DNA of 20,325 bases from an uncultured Victivallales bacterium (GCA_934661375.1 CAKUJH010000045.1:1-20325), one strand, 5' to 3'. Shown: positions 1 through 8,239, counted from the first letter of the stretch. The notes: a model not told the origin generated them from the letters alone. Made by a program: numbers and translations.

Positions 1-2
1 AC

Positions 3-482
3 ATTGATGAATTCAAGGGCGACTGTCTGCCGGAAGGGAAAGTCGAATATATCGAAGAACAGAAAAAGCATACGCTGGTGGCATTCGTCGGTGACGGTGT
101 CAACGACGCGCCGGCTCTGGCGGCTGCCGATCTGAGTATCGCCATGGGAGCCATCGGCAGCGACATTGCCATCAACAGTGCGTCCATTGCATTGATGACC
201 AACGATTTGCGCCGGATTCCGATGCTGGTCAGTCTCTCCCGCAAATCCAATTCGATCACACATCAGAATGTGGCGTTCGGTCTGCTCTTTGTGCTGTGCG
301 GCATCATTCTTTCGGTATTCGGCTGGATGGGACCGATTGCGGCGGCAATGCTGCATACTTTCAGTACGCTCATTATCATCTTCAACAGCGCACGTCTGCT
401 GCGGACCGGCGAGGAAGCCACCAGCATGGAAATGCTGTCCTGGCGCCGCAATCTGCAGCTGGAAGCGGCGAAACAACAGTAA
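3..482 (+). CDS. Heavy-metal translocating P-type ATPase (P1B class), C-terminal part
   Basis: This is the last 159 codons of a gene that begins before the window. The reading frame is open from base 3. The residues LPEGKVEYIEEQKK and then VAFVGDGVNDAPAL form the conserved hinge motif of P-type ATPases (GDGxNDxP), which binds Mg in the phosphorylation domain. AMGAIGSDIAI is typical of the P1B (CadA/ZntA/CopA) class. Two hydrophobic stretches follow (roughly NVAFGLLFVLCGIILSVFGWMG and AAAMLHTFSTLIIIFNSARLL), matching the last two membrane helices, and the C-terminus ARLLR is usual for the class. The protein would pump a metal ion out across the inner membrane. The metal cannot be named, because the helix carrying the CPC or related motif lies outside the window. 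The gene ends 12 bases before the next, so the two are probably co-transcribed. Confidence 0.9.
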   Translation: MDEFKGDCLPEGKVEYIEEQKKHTLVAFVGDGVNDAPALAAADLSIAMGAIGSDIAINSASIALMTNDLRRIPMLVSLSRKSNSITHQNVAFGLLFVLCGIILSVFGWMGPIAAAMLHTFSTLIIIFNSARLLRTGEEATSMEMLSWRRNLQLEAAKQQ

Positions 483-494
483 CGGGAGGCGATC

Positions 495-1691
495 ATGGCA
501 GACAACAGCGTGAATACCCCCGGAATCGTAGTCAGTTCCGTAGGGCTGGTCAAAGAGTTTCGGGATTTCTGGAACCGGCCGAAAGCCAAAGCGGTGAACG
601 ACCTGGATTTCGAAGTGCGCGAAGGGGAAGTTCTGGGACTGCTGGGTCCCAACGGTTCGGGCAAATCAACCACAGTGAAAATGCTCCTGGGTCTGCTTTA
701 TCCGACTGCCGGACGGCTGACCGTTTTCGGCAAATCGCCGCGGGATGTCGACACCAAGCGTCTGATCGGTTATCTGCCGGAGGAATCCTATCTTTATAAG
801 TATCTGACTGCTTATGAAACGCTGGATTTCTTCGGATCGCTGTTCAGCCTGTCGGCACTGGAACGCCGGAAACGGGCGGAACAGCTGCTGGAAATGGTGG
901 GGTTGTCCCATGCGAAGAACCGTCCGGTGGGCGAATTTTCCAAAGGTATGACACGACGGATCGGGCTGGCGCAAGCCATGATCAACGATCCGTCTCTGCT
1001 GATTCTCGACGAACCGACTTCGGGTCTGGACCCGCTGGGCTGCCGGGAAGTCAAGGACTTGATTCATCTGCTGAAAAAACGGGGCAAGACGGTCATTGTC
1101 ACCAGCCATCTGCTGAGCGACATTGAAGAAGTCTGCGACCGGGTCATCATTCTCTACGGCGGAAAAATCCGCGCACAGGGAACCTTGAACGAGCTGCTGA
1201 CGATTGAAGGAACCGACCGCATCACCACGCCGCAGCTGAAACCGGATGTGATGGAAAAAGTGCTGACGGCATTGCGGTCCCAGCTGTCCGAAGATCAGTT
1301 CCGGGTGGATCATCCGCGCATGTCGCTGGAAGAATTTTTCCTGGATGTGGTCAACAAAGCACAGGCGGAAAGTGTGGAAACCTACGGAGCGCGTTCGGGC
1401 GGTCAGATTGCCGACTATCTTTCCAACGGACAGCTCAACGAGGAAGAGCTGCAGGCGAAGAAGGAATTGCTGGCTTCGCTGACTGGTCCGGAGGAAAAAG
1501 CCGCCGAACCGGAAAAACCGCAGCAGCAGGAACCGGTGATTGACACAGTCAAACTGAAAGGGTTGAGCAATGACAGCCTTCAGAAAAAGGCGGAAAACGC
1601 TGCACCGGAACCGGAAACCATGTCGGAAGATTTGTCCAGTGCCAATCAGAAATTGAAAGACATGCTGTCCGGCATGAGCAAAAAGGATTGA
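495..1691 (+). CDS. ABC transporter ATP-binding protein (ABC-2 exporter type)
   Basis: This 398-residue protein is the energising subunit of an ABC exporter. Walker A is GPNGSGKST at residues 51-59. The signature is the variant EFSKGM at 147-152 in place of LSGGQ, which is common in ABC-2 exporters. Walker B is LLILDEPTSGLDP with Asp172/Glu173, and the H-loop histidine is at 205. A sequence GGGAGG five bases before the ATG supports the start. After residue 310 or so there is an unusual charged, glutamine- and proline-rich tail of about 85 residues (EEKAAEPEKPQQQEP and onward) that the core ATPase fold does not need. It may contact the permease or another partner. The permease follows directly and the two should form one transporter. 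The substrate is not evident. Confidence 0.92.
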   Translation: MADNSVNTPGIVVSSVGLVKEFRDFWNRPKAKAVNDLDFEVREGEVLGLLGPNGSGKSTTVKMLLGLLYPTAGRLTVFGKSPRDVDTKRLIGYLPEESYLYKYLTAYETLDFFGSLFSLSALERRKRAEQLLEMVGLSHAKNRPVGEFSKGMTRRIGLAQAMINDPSLLILDEPTSGLDPLGCREVKDLIHLLKKRGKTVIVTSHLLSDIEEVCDRVIILYGGKIRAQGTLNELLTIEGTDRITTPQLKPDVMEKVLTALRSQLSEDQFRVDHPRMSLEEFFLDVVNKAQAESVETYGARSGGQIADYLSNGQLNEEELQAKKELLASLTGPEEKAAEPEKPQQQEPVIDTVKLKGLSNDSLQKKAENAAPEPETMSEDLSSANQKLKDMLSGMSKKD

Positions 1692-1702
1692 CGGAGGAAA
1701 CT

Positions 1703-3142
1703 ATGACGCCGTTTCTTGCGATAGTCAAGCTGACCTGCCGCTCGGCGGTGCGGTCGAATGTGTTCCGCTTTCTGCTGTTTCTGCTGCTCGTCTGCGTGAT
1801 CCTGGTGCCGAACACGCTGAAAGGCGACGGAACGGCGCAAGGGTATTTGCAGGTGATGCTGGAATACAGCACCGCTTTTGCGGCATTGATTCTGTCCACG
1901 TCGATCATCTGGCTGGCATGTTCGGAATTCTGCACAGATCTGGAAAACGGGCAGCTGCACATGATTGTGGTCAAACCGGTTTCGCGGATTACAGTCTGGC
2001 TGGGCAAGTTCACAGGCGTTTTTCTGATTCATTTTGTGCTGCTGGTGATTGCATTCGCCTTTATTTACGGTTTTCTGATGTTCCAGTACGGACGGCAGAA
2101 ATTCACGCCGGAAGAACGGGCACGGATGGAAAATGAAGTGTTCGCCGGACGCCGGGTTTTCACGCCGTATCTGGGCGACCTGAACAAAATGGTCAACGAA
2201 GAACTGGCGCGGCGTATCGCAACAGCCAAGAAACAGGGAGAATCTCTGCCGGACATGGATGGTACCGCCCGCCGGAAGTATATGCAGTCCATACGTATGG
2301 AACTGCTCGCCGGCATGGGGGAAGTCGGTCCCGGCAAGATGAAAACCTGGTATTACATGGGGCTGCCGAAGGAGTACAAAGATCCGGTCTATATCGGATA
2401 CCGTGCCTATGCGGGAAATCTGGGTTCAAAGAACCAGAAAATCGGACAGGGTTTCTGGTTCATCCGTTATGTGCAGCGCACTTATGATGAAAATGTACTG
2501 GACAAAGACGGCAAACCGACGCTGAAAAGCACGCGGGAACTGCCGCTTCAGCTGCCGCCGGAACAGATTCTGACCAGTGCCTACAAGGAATTTGTGATCC
2601 CCGGCGATGTGCTGATCAGCGACGGCACAGCCTCCATCGGATTCGCCAATCTGCAATCCAAAGACAGTGAAACGCTGCATTTCCAGGTAACGGAAGGACC
2701 GCGTCTGCTGCTGAAGGAAACCGGATTCCTGAACAATTATCTGCGTGCCATGCTTGCCATCGCTCTGGGAATTTTCGCTCTGGGTATGATTGCTTCGTCG
2801 TTTGCGGCATTTCTTTCCATGCCGACTGCGGTGTTCCTGACTCTGTCCTATCTGGTAACCGGTCTGTTTTCCTCGTATCTGATTTCGTCCATCGAAAGCA
2901 CGGGAGACGGAGTATCCCTGATGGATTATCTGGGAACACTGCTGGCGCAGATCATGATGTCGCTGCTGATTCCGGTGCAGAGTTTCTTTGTGTCGGGACA
3001 TCTGGCGACCGGTACATTGATTGAATATTCCTATCTGGCGCAAATGCTGGTATTCAACATCATATTGAAGGGGCTGCCGCTGTGTCTGCTCGGCATCTGG
3101 CTGTACTGGCGCAGGGAAACAGCTCTGGCAATGAAACAGTGA
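1703..3142 (+). CDS. ABC-2 type transporter permease
   Basis: This membrane subunit pairs with the ATPase just upstream. I chose ATG 1703 because ACGGAGGAAA at 1691-1700 is a good ribosome-binding site; a TTG at 1688 in the same frame overlaps the upstream stop and is less likely. The product is 479 residues. Hydrophobic helices are visible near the N-terminus (VFRFLLFLLLVCVILVPN), at AFAALILSTSIIWLA, and at FLIHFVLLVIAFAFIYGFLM. A cluster of helices fills the C-terminal third (AMLAIALGIFALGMIASSF and following). Between them lies a soluble region of about 210 residues, probably on the periplasmic side. TM segments at both ends with a large central domain are usual for ABC-2 permeases of this kind. 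ENGQLHMIVVKPVSR resembles the conserved cytoplasmic stretch of the family. The transported substrate is unknown. Confidence 0.85.
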   Translation: MTPFLAIVKLTCRSAVRSNVFRFLLFLLLVCVILVPNTLKGDGTAQGYLQVMLEYSTAFAALILSTSIIWLACSEFCTDLENGQLHMIVVKPVSRITVWLGKFTGVFLIHFVLLVIAFAFIYGFLMFQYGRQKFTPEERARMENEVFAGRRVFTPYLGDLNKMVNEELARRIATAKKQGESLPDMDGTARRKYMQSIRMELLAGMGEVGPGKMKTWYYMGLPKEYKDPVYIGYRAYAGNLGSKNQKIGQGFWFIRYVQRTYDENVLDKDGKPTLKSTRELPLQLPPEQILTSAYKEFVIPGDVLISDGTASIGFANLQSKDSETLHFQVTEGPRLLLKETGFLNNYLRAMLAIALGIFALGMIASSFAAFLSMPTAVFLTLSYLVTGLFSSYLISSIESTGDGVSLMDYLGTLLAQIMMSLLIPVQSFFVSGHLATGTLIEYSYLAQMLVFNIILKGLPLCLLGIWLYWRRETALAMKQ

Positions 3143-3152
3143 GGACGTATAT

Positions 3153-4769
3153 ATGTCTGGGAAACGGCCGTTTATTCTGATAGTGATCATTGCGGGAGTG
3201 CTGCTGTTGTGCGGCAATATGTTTGTGCAGTCCCGTCTGGATGATTCAATCCGCAAAAACAAACTGATTGATGAACAGTTTGTGGAAGGCGCGCCGCCGC
3301 TGGTGGCATTCACAACCGTGGCATTGGGCGGTTTCCGCGGATTGATTGCCGACTTCCTGTGGTTCCGGGCGATTTCGCTTCAGGATGAAGGAAAGTACTT
3401 CGAAATGGTGCAGCTCGCCTCCTGGATCATGAAACTGCAGCCGAAATCCACGGCGACGGCGGCATATCTTGCCTGGAACATGGCGTACAATATATCTGTA
3501 ACCTACAGTATGCCTGAAGACCGCTGGCGGTGGGTCAACAAAGGCATAGAGCTTTATCATGAAGCCTTGCAGTACAACCCGAACGACCCGGTCCTCTACA
3601 AGGAACTGGGCTGGATTTACCAGCATAAACTGGGAAACATTCTGGATGATGCGCAGAGATATTACAAGTGGCAGATGGCAAACCAGATGCTCCAGATTCT
3701 CGGTGTTCATTATCCCGACTGGAAAAAACTGGCGGCAGCTTCGGCAAAAGAAAAAGAACTGCTGGCAAAGCTGAAAAATGCACCGGAATTTCTCCAGCAG
3801 CTGGAACAGGACGGCTATGCGAATATCAGTCTGCTGTTCAACGCTTTCCGTGATGCGGGCGGCGTTCTGCCGAAACAGGTGGCAGCTCGATTGGAAAAAG
3901 ATCCCGAAACCCAGACGCTGCTCCTGGATCATTTCCGGGTCAGATGGCTGTATGAACGGTTTATGCTGGAACCGCAGAAAGTACTGGAAATCAATGAAAA
4001 ATATGGAGAACTGGACTGGTTCCTGCCGGAATCCTTCGCCATCTACTGGGCGGTTCTGGGAACGGAACGGAGTCCGGAGCGGCAGAACGTCGACTGCAGC
4101 CGCATGATTACCCAGTCGCTGCAAGTAACTTTCACCAACGGCAGAATGCTTTATCCAGGCAAGGAACCGTCCATGGAATTCCTGCTGATCCCGAATCTTT
4201 CCGTGGTGGACGCTGTGCAGGATTCCTATCTGCTGGCAATGGAACAGAATCCGACGGTTCCGTCGTTCAAGCACGCATACCAGAACTTCATGTCCCGCGC
4301 TGTGCTGACCATGTTCAGTTACGGACAGTACACCAAGGCACGGGAATATTATGACATCCTGCGTAAAAAATACAAGAAGGGACATAAAGCCGGGCACATG
4401 TCCTTTGAACAGTTTGTATATGCCAACTGGTACGAAGAAATCAAGGACGTCGGCTTCAAACAGGCGCAGGATCTGATCGGCGGAATGATTCTGAAAGCGT
4501 GCATTCTGCTGGCCTACGGCGATACCACGGCGGCGGATTCCCATCTGCGCATGGCGGAAATCTGCTACAACCGCTACAATGCGGATCGTCCGGAAGCGCG
4601 TGTGCAGCTGATGTCCTTCGCCAAAATGAAATCGGAAATCGCCCGCACCATCATGAAGAGTCTTCCGCCCGACCTGGCGGCACGGCTGAAAGCCTATGCC
4701 GTGTTCGAAGCGCAGGAAAAGACAGAAGAACAGAAGCCTGCGGAACAGCAGCCGATTCCGGCAAACTGA
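3153..4769 (+). CDS. Membrane-anchored TPR-like protein of unknown function, next to ABC exporter
   Basis: This 538-residue protein has one N-terminal hydrophobic helix (residues about 6-26, FILIVIIAGVLLLCGNMF) and a long soluble remainder. The residue before the Cys is Leu, so it is not a convincing lipobox, and I read the helix as an uncleaved anchor. Residues about 55-175 contain TPR-like helical pairs (FEMVQLASWIMKLQPKS, GIELYHEALQYNPNDPVLYKELGWIYQHKLG), and a further helical stretch lies near 395-420 (YGQYTKAREYYDILRKKYK). The pattern LGGFRGLIADFLWFRA followed by QDEGKYFEMVQLA looks like a protein family I recall from Verrucomicrobia and Lentisphaerae genomes, where it accompanies an ABC-2 transporter. 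It starts 10 bases after the permease, so it probably helps assemble or regulate that exporter. The C-terminus is glutamate/glutamine rich. The role is inferred from context only. Confidence 0.75.
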   Translation: MSGKRPFILIVIIAGVLLLCGNMFVQSRLDDSIRKNKLIDEQFVEGAPPLVAFTTVALGGFRGLIADFLWFRAISLQDEGKYFEMVQLASWIMKLQPKSTATAAYLAWNMAYNISVTYSMPEDRWRWVNKGIELYHEALQYNPNDPVLYKELGWIYQHKLGNILDDAQRYYKWQMANQMLQILGVHYPDWKKLAAASAKEKELLAKLKNAPEFLQQLEQDGYANISLLFNAFRDAGGVLPKQVAARLEKDPETQTLLLDHFRVRWLYERFMLEPQKVLEINEKYGELDWFLPESFAIYWAVLGTERSPERQNVDCSRMITQSLQVTFTNGRMLYPGKEPSMEFLLIPNLSVVDAVQDSYLLAMEQNPTVPSFKHAYQNFMSRAVLTMFSYGQYTKAREYYDILRKKYKKGHKAGHMSFEQFVYANWYEEIKDVGFKQAQDLIGGMILKACILLAYGDTTAADSHLRMAEICYNRYNADRPEARVQLMSFAKMKSEIARTIMKSLPPDLAARLKAYAVFEAQEKTEEQKPAEQQPIPAN

Positions 4770-4790
4770 ACAGAATAACGATAAATTGAG

Positions 4791-4830
4791 AAACCGGTAT
4801 TCGTATTCGCTGCGGATGCCGGTTTTATTC
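4791..4830. terminator. Bidirectional rho-independent terminator
   Basis: Bases 4791-4803 pair with 4813-4825 in a 13-base-pair stem (two G-T pairs), loop of 9, followed by TTTTATTC on the plus strand. On the minus strand the stem is preceded and followed by A- and T-rich sequence, and the rex stop codon (4825-4827) lies at its foot. It therefore separates the convergent exporter operon and rex and can serve both. Confidence 0.75.
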
Positions 4831-5475
4831 TTCTCCGGTAACCCGTTCTCCGGATTCCGCTTTCTTGATTTTGGCGGAAAGCACTGCCAGACCGCCGGCA
4901 ATCACTTCACGCTGAACGATGACATTGTCCGGAACTTTCAGACAGACATTGGCGAAGTTCCAGAGATATTTGATGCCGAGCGAAACCAGAATATCGGTGA
5001 TGAGCTGTGCACCGACCGCGGGAACGCAGATGATGCCGACTTTCGGCGGAGCCAGTTTCAGACGGCGGCGGATTTCCGCAACGTCATAAATTTCAAAACC
5101 GTGAATCTCGCGCCCGATCTTATCCGGGGAAGAATCAAACACCGACTCGATCCGGAAGTTGTAAGCCTGAAAATCCGCGAATCCCAGCAGGGCGGAACCG
5201 AGCGAACCCGCGCCGATCAGGGTTGCGGAAGTTGTTTTATCCCAACCGACAAAACGGAGAATGGCGTCAATCAGGTCATTGACCCGGAAACCGTAGCGTT
5301 TGTTGCCGGGCAGACCGGTCATTGCGACATCCTTGCGGACCACGATGTGCGGGATATTCATATACGCGGCAAGTTCGGCGCACGACACCCATTCCTCGCC
5401 GGACAGCCGCAGCCGGAAGAGCCGGTGCAGGTATGTGGGCATCCGCCGCATTGTCGGTGTACTCTGAATTTTCAT
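4825..5475 (-). CDS. rex: Redox-sensing transcriptional repressor Rex
   Basis: This is a 216-residue member of the Rex family, a dimeric repressor that leaves its DNA site when NADH is high and usually controls fermentation and respiration genes. The N-terminal winged helix covers residues 1-75, with the hallmark VRKDVAMTGLPG at about 46-57. The Rossmann NAD(H) fold begins with GAGSLG at 88-93, followed by the acidic end of the second strand in VFDSSPDKIG (Asp114). Conserved blocks CVPAVGAQLITDILVSLGIK and NFANVCLKVPDNVIVQ follow. The length matches the family (about 205-220). The ATG is preceded by AGAGGA at a normal distance. It stands alone on this strand, convergent with the exporter operon and divergent from the kinase gene. 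I found no clear Rex operator (TTGTGAAA-type) near it. Confidence 0.93.
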   Translation of the reverse strand: MKIQSTPTMRRMPTYLHRLFRLRLSGEEWVSCAELAAYMNIPHIVVRKDVAMTGLPGNKRYGFRVNDLIDAILRFVGWDKTTSATLIGAGSLGSALLGFADFQAYNFRIESVFDSSPDKIGREIHGFEIYDVAEIRRRLKLAPPKVGIICVPAVGAQLITDILVSLGIKYLWNFANVCLKVPDNVIVQREVIAGGLAVLSAKIKKAESGERVTGEE

Positions 5476-5505
5476 AAATCCTCTTTTTTCACATCACATG
5501 TTATT

Positions 5506-5534
5506 AATATATCATCCAAAATTTCAAAAAGCAA
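5506..5534 (-). promoter_or_regulatory. Predicted sigma70-type promoter of rex
   Basis: On the minus strand TTGCTT (5529-5534) and TATATT (5506-5511) are separated by exactly 17 bases. The -10 box lies 30 bases upstream of the rex start codon. This is a sequence match only. Confidence 0.55.
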
Positions 5535-5588
5535 CCTTTTACGAACAAAAAAGTTTGATAAATCGCCGAAACGCACTTCGTTCCAGAT

Positions 5589-5616
5589 TTGTAAAAGAGC
5601 CAATATGAATTATATT
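5589..5616 (+). promoter_or_regulatory. Predicted promoter of the kinase-uxuA operon
   Basis: TTGTAA (5589-5594) and TATATT (5611-5616) are spaced by 16 bases. The -10 box lies inside the palindrome at 5605-5623, about 48 bases before the chosen kinase start. The match is moderate and is supported mainly by its position. Confidence 0.45.
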
Positions 5617-5623
5617 AATTCAT
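5605..5623. promoter_or_regulatory. Perfect 8+3+8 palindrome, candidate operator
   Basis: ATGAATTA and TAATTCAT are exact reverse complements separated by TAT. The palindrome covers the predicted -10 box of the hexuronate operon, where a bound repressor would block transcription. The controlling protein is not known; a sugar-responsive regulator encoded elsewhere is the natural guess. Because it is AT-rich, chance occurrence is possible. Confidence 0.4.
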
Positions 5624-5652
5624 TGTTCATATCATAACCAAAAATCAAAATG

Positions 5653-5658
5653 AAGGAG
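5653..5658 (+). promoter_or_regulatory. Ribosome-binding site that decides the kinase start
   Basis: AAGGAG stands 6 bases before ATG 5665. An earlier in-frame ATG at 5650 would place this site inside the coding region, so 5665 is preferred. Confidence 0.75.
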
Positions 5659-5664
5659 AACATC

Positions 5665-6765
5665 ATGTCGCTTCCTGTTTACAAACCTGCATCTGAATGC
5701 CGTTACGATATTCTGAGTCTCGGCGAAATCATGCTTCGCCTGGACCCGGGTGAAGAACGCATCCATACCGCCCGTTCTTTCCGCGCCTGGGAAGGCGGCG
5801 GCGAATACAATGTGGCGCGCGGACTCCGCCGCTGCTTCGGACTCCGTGCCGGCGTGGTTACGGCGTTTGCCGACAACCCGGTGGGACGCCTCATCGAAGA
5901 TTTCATCATGCAGGGCGGCGTGGACACTTCCCTGATCAAGTGGATTCCCTACGACGGCATCGGCCGCACTGTCCGCAACGGTTTGAACTTCACGGAACGT
6001 GGCTTCGGCATCCGCGGAGCGAAGGGCTGTTCCGACCGCGGCAACACCGCTGTGTCCCAGCTGAAAGCCGGCGATATTGACTGGGAAATGATTTTCGGCA
6101 AACTGGGTGTCCGCCACTTCCACACCGGCGGAATTTTCGCAGCTCTTTCCGAAACCACCCCCGATGTGGTGATCGAAGCGCTGAAATGTGCGAAAAAATA
6201 CGGAACCATCACCAGTTATGACCTGAACTACCGTCCGTCTCTCTGGAAAAGCATCGGCGGACAGCAGCGCGCCTGTGAAGTCAACCGCGCCATCGCGCCT
6301 TATGTGGACGTCATGATCGGCAACGAGGAAGACTTCACCGCCGCGCTCGGTTTTGAAGTGGAAGGCACGGATTCCTCCCTGAAAGCCCTGCCCGTGGATT
6401 CCTTCAAGAAAATGATCGGCAAAGTCGTGAAAGCCTACCCGAACTTCGCGGTTGTGGCAACCACCCTGCGCACTGTCCGGACCGCTACGGTCAACGACTG
6501 GGGCGCCATTGCGTGGAGCGACGGCAATTTCGAACAGGCTACTCAGCGCGATGGTCTGGAAATTCTCGACCGCGTCGGCGGCGGCGACAGCTTTGCCTCC
6601 GGTCTGGTGTACGGACTGATGACCTACGGCGATCTCAAGAAAGCCGTGGAATGCGGTGCCGCACATGGTGCGCTGGCTATGACCACCCCCGGCGACACCT
6701 CCATGGCGCTTCGTTCCGAAGTCGAAAAACTCATGCAGGGCGGCAGTGCCCGCGTGGATCGCTGA
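5665..6765 (+). CDS. kdgK: PfkB-family sugar kinase, probable 2-keto-3-deoxygluconate kinase
   Basis: The 366-residue protein belongs to the ribokinase/PfkB family. The first substrate-binding region is GGGEYNVARGLRR near residue 50. The second PfkB signature is DRVGGGDSFASG, with the catalytic Asp at 308, followed by CGAAHGALAMTTPGD near the ATP site. TSYDLNYRPSLW and VMIGNEEDF are the usual mid-domain blocks. KDG kinase makes 2-keto-3-deoxy-6-phosphogluconate from KDG and ATP in the cytoplasm. I assign this substrate because uxuA, whose product is KDG, starts 24 bases downstream. The protein is longer than Escherichia coli KdgK (309 residues), so another ketose or sugar acid is possible. 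The start rests on AAGGAG six bases before ATG 5665. Confidence 0.8.
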   Translation: MSLPVYKPASECRYDILSLGEIMLRLDPGEERIHTARSFRAWEGGGEYNVARGLRRCFGLRAGVVTAFADNPVGRLIEDFIMQGGVDTSLIKWIPYDGIGRTVRNGLNFTERGFGIRGAKGCSDRGNTAVSQLKAGDIDWEMIFGKLGVRHFHTGGIFAALSETTPDVVIEALKCAKKYGTITSYDLNYRPSLWKSIGGQQRACEVNRAIAPYVDVMIGNEEDFTAALGFEVEGTDSSLKALPVDSFKKMIGKVVKAYPNFAVVATTLRTVRTATVNDWGAIAWSDGNFEQATQRDGLEILDRVGGGDSFASGLVYGLMTYGDLKKAVECGAAHGALAMTTPGDTSMALRSEVEKLMQGGSARVDR

Positions 6766-6789
6766 CCCCAACACAGGAGAATCTTCATT

Positions 6790-7992
6790 ATGTTTATGGA
6801 ACCGACTTTTCGCTGGTACGGTCCGAATGATCCGGTGCGTCTGGATTTCATTCCTCAGACCGGAGCAACGGGAATTGTTACCTCTCTGCATCACATTCCC
6901 TACGGAGAGCTCTGGACTCCGGAGGAAATTCTTGCACGTAAAAAAATGGTCGAAGCGGCCGGTATGACCTGGAGTGTGGTGGAAAGTCTGCCCGTTCACG
7001 AACAGATCAAGACCGGCGGTCCCGATGTGCCGAAACTGCTGGAACTTTACAAACAGTCGCTCCGCAACCTCGGCGAACAGGGCATTCAGGTCATCACCTA
7101 CAACTTCATGCCCGTGCTCGACTGGGTGCGCACCGATCTGCATCACCGTCTCCCCGACGGCTCGACCGTGCTGTATTTCAACCAGGTTGAGTTTGCCGTT
7201 TTTGAACTGTTCATTCTTTGCCGCAAGGGCGCGGAAAATGATTATTCGAAAGAAGTCATTGCCGCCGCGGAAGAAAAATTCAAGGGCATGACGGAACAGG
7301 AACGCAGCAATCTGTGCCGTTCCATCATCGACAACTTCCCCGGTTTCAAAGGGGTTACGCTGGATGACATCCGCGCCATGCTGGCGAAATACGAAGGCTT
7401 CACCCGCGAGCGTCTCACAGAGAACCTCTACAACTTCCTCAGCGCAGTTGTTCCGGTGGCGGAAGAATGCGGCTGCCGCATGGTCATACACCCCGACGAT
7501 CCGCCGCGTTCGATTCTGGGTCTGCCACGGATTTTCAGCAATATCGACGACATTGCCGCCTTGCTGAAAATGGTGGACAGTCCGGCAAACGGCGTCTGCT
7601 TCTGCTCCGGCAGTTTCAGTGCGAACGAGAACAACGACGTGGTGAAGATGTTCAAATCCTGTGCTTCGCGTGTCGGCTTCCTGCATCTGCGCAGCACACA
7701 GGTGGATCACGGCGATTTCTACGAAGCGCCCCATCTCGGCGGACGTGTTGACATGTATGAGCTGGTCAAAGCGGTCTGCGAAGAACAGCTGCGCCGCAAA
7801 GCGGAAGGTCGTGCCGACTGGCGGATTCCGATGCGTCCGGATCATGGAGCGGACATCATGGATGACTTGCTCAAACCGCCCTGCCCGAATCCGGGTTATT
7901 ATGGACTCGGACGTATGCGTGGTCTGGCGGAATTGCGTGGTCTGGAAATGGGCGTCATGCGCTCACTCCATCCGGAACAGCCCCGCTATTGA
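6790..7992 (+). CDS. uxuA: Mannonate dehydratase
   Basis: This 400-residue enzyme dehydrates D-mannonate to 2-keto-3-deoxy-D-gluconate in hexuronate catabolism, using a divalent metal. The sequence runs through family blocks from MEPTFRWYGPNDPV at the start through TSLHHIPYGELW, TYNFMPVLDWVRTDL, MVIHPDDPPRSILGLPR (His234), GFLHLRS and MRPDHG near the end. The conserved His, Asp, Cys and Arg residues of the TIM-barrel active site lie in these blocks. The length fits E. coli UxuA (394). AGGAGA precedes the ATG. It sits directly behind the kinase that uses its product and ahead of a strong terminator, so the two genes form a short operon. No uronate isomerase (UxaC) or mannonate oxidoreductase (UxuB) gene is present in this window. 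Confidence 0.95.
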   Translation: MFMEPTFRWYGPNDPVRLDFIPQTGATGIVTSLHHIPYGELWTPEEILARKKMVEAAGMTWSVVESLPVHEQIKTGGPDVPKLLELYKQSLRNLGEQGIQVITYNFMPVLDWVRTDLHHRLPDGSTVLYFNQVEFAVFELFILCRKGAENDYSKEVIAAAEEKFKGMTEQERSNLCRSIIDNFPGFKGVTLDDIRAMLAKYEGFTRERLTENLYNFLSAVVPVAEECGCRMVIHPDDPPRSILGLPRIFSNIDDIAALLKMVDSPANGVCFCSGSFSANENNDVVKMFKSCASRVGFLHLRSTQVDHGDFYEAPHLGGRVDMYELVKAVCEEQLRRKAEGRADWRIPMRPDHGADIMDDLLKPPCPNPGYYGLGRMRGLAELRGLEMGVMRSLHPEQPRY

Positions 7993-8009
7993 GATTTTAC
8001 TCAAATCTG

Positions 8010-8048
8010 AAAACGCTGCCTCTTCCTGACGGAGACAGCGTTTTTTCT
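8010..8048 (+). terminator. Rho-independent terminator of the kinase-uxuA operon
   Basis: AAAACGCTG (8010-8018) pairs with CAGCGTTTT (8036-8044), and the stem is extended inward by CTC/GAG across a mismatch. It is followed by an uninterrupted T run (8041-8046) and further T-rich sequence. It lies 18 bases after the uxuA stop. Confidence 0.85.
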
Positions 8049-8070
8049 TTCTTCATAATCATTGCCGGTA

Positions 8071-8192
8071 GGCGCGACTGCCAAAAGTCTGCAGCTGGTA
8101 AAAACAATAGCTTTCCCATACATTGTTCACGCTCAAAACATAATTGCGTTTTTATGAAAATTTTCGATTTCCGGACTTTTGGCAGTGCCGTC
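8071..8192. mobile_element. MITE-like element, copy 1 (122 bases, with target duplication)
   Basis: This element has no coding capacity. Its ends are imperfect inverted repeats of 19 bases: left GGCGCGACTGCCAAAAGTC, right GACTTTTGGCAGTGCCGTC, of which the inner 13 pair perfectly. It is flanked on both sides by CCGGTA (8065-8070 and 8193-8198), a 6-base direct repeat that looks like a target-site duplication. Inside, AACAAT and ATTGTT form a smaller inverted repeat and GAAAATTTTC is a palindrome. A second copy of exactly the same length lies at 8477-8598 on the other side of the tRNA gene. Together these are what is expected of a short non-autonomous element moved by a transposase encoded elsewhere. 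No transposase is present in the window. Confidence 0.75.
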
Positions 8193-8239
8193 CCGGTATG
8201 GAATATTGAAGATAAATATGTGTTTTTTCTTTTTTTGAA

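Noticed and set aside
3246..4901. Minus-strand open frame of 551 codons opposite the TPR-like gene
   Set aside because: Antisense shadow with unnatural composition (Phe, Gln, Arg and His rich), running through the terminator and into the end of rex.
4696..5637. Plus-strand open frame of 313 codons over the rex gene
   Set aside because: Antisense to rex, which has clear family motifs, its own promoter and a ribosome-binding site.
5476..5664. Riboswitch or Rex operator between rex and the kinase gene
   Set aside because: The stretch is AT-rich and has promoters and one palindrome, but no GC-rich multi-stem structure and no TTGTGAAA-type Rex box.
5632..7845. Long open frame on the minus strand (737 codons) opposite the kinase and uxuA genes
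   Set aside because: It lies wholly antisense to two well-supported genes, has low-complexity composition rich in His, Phe and Ala, and matches no family. It is a by-product of codon bias on the other strand.
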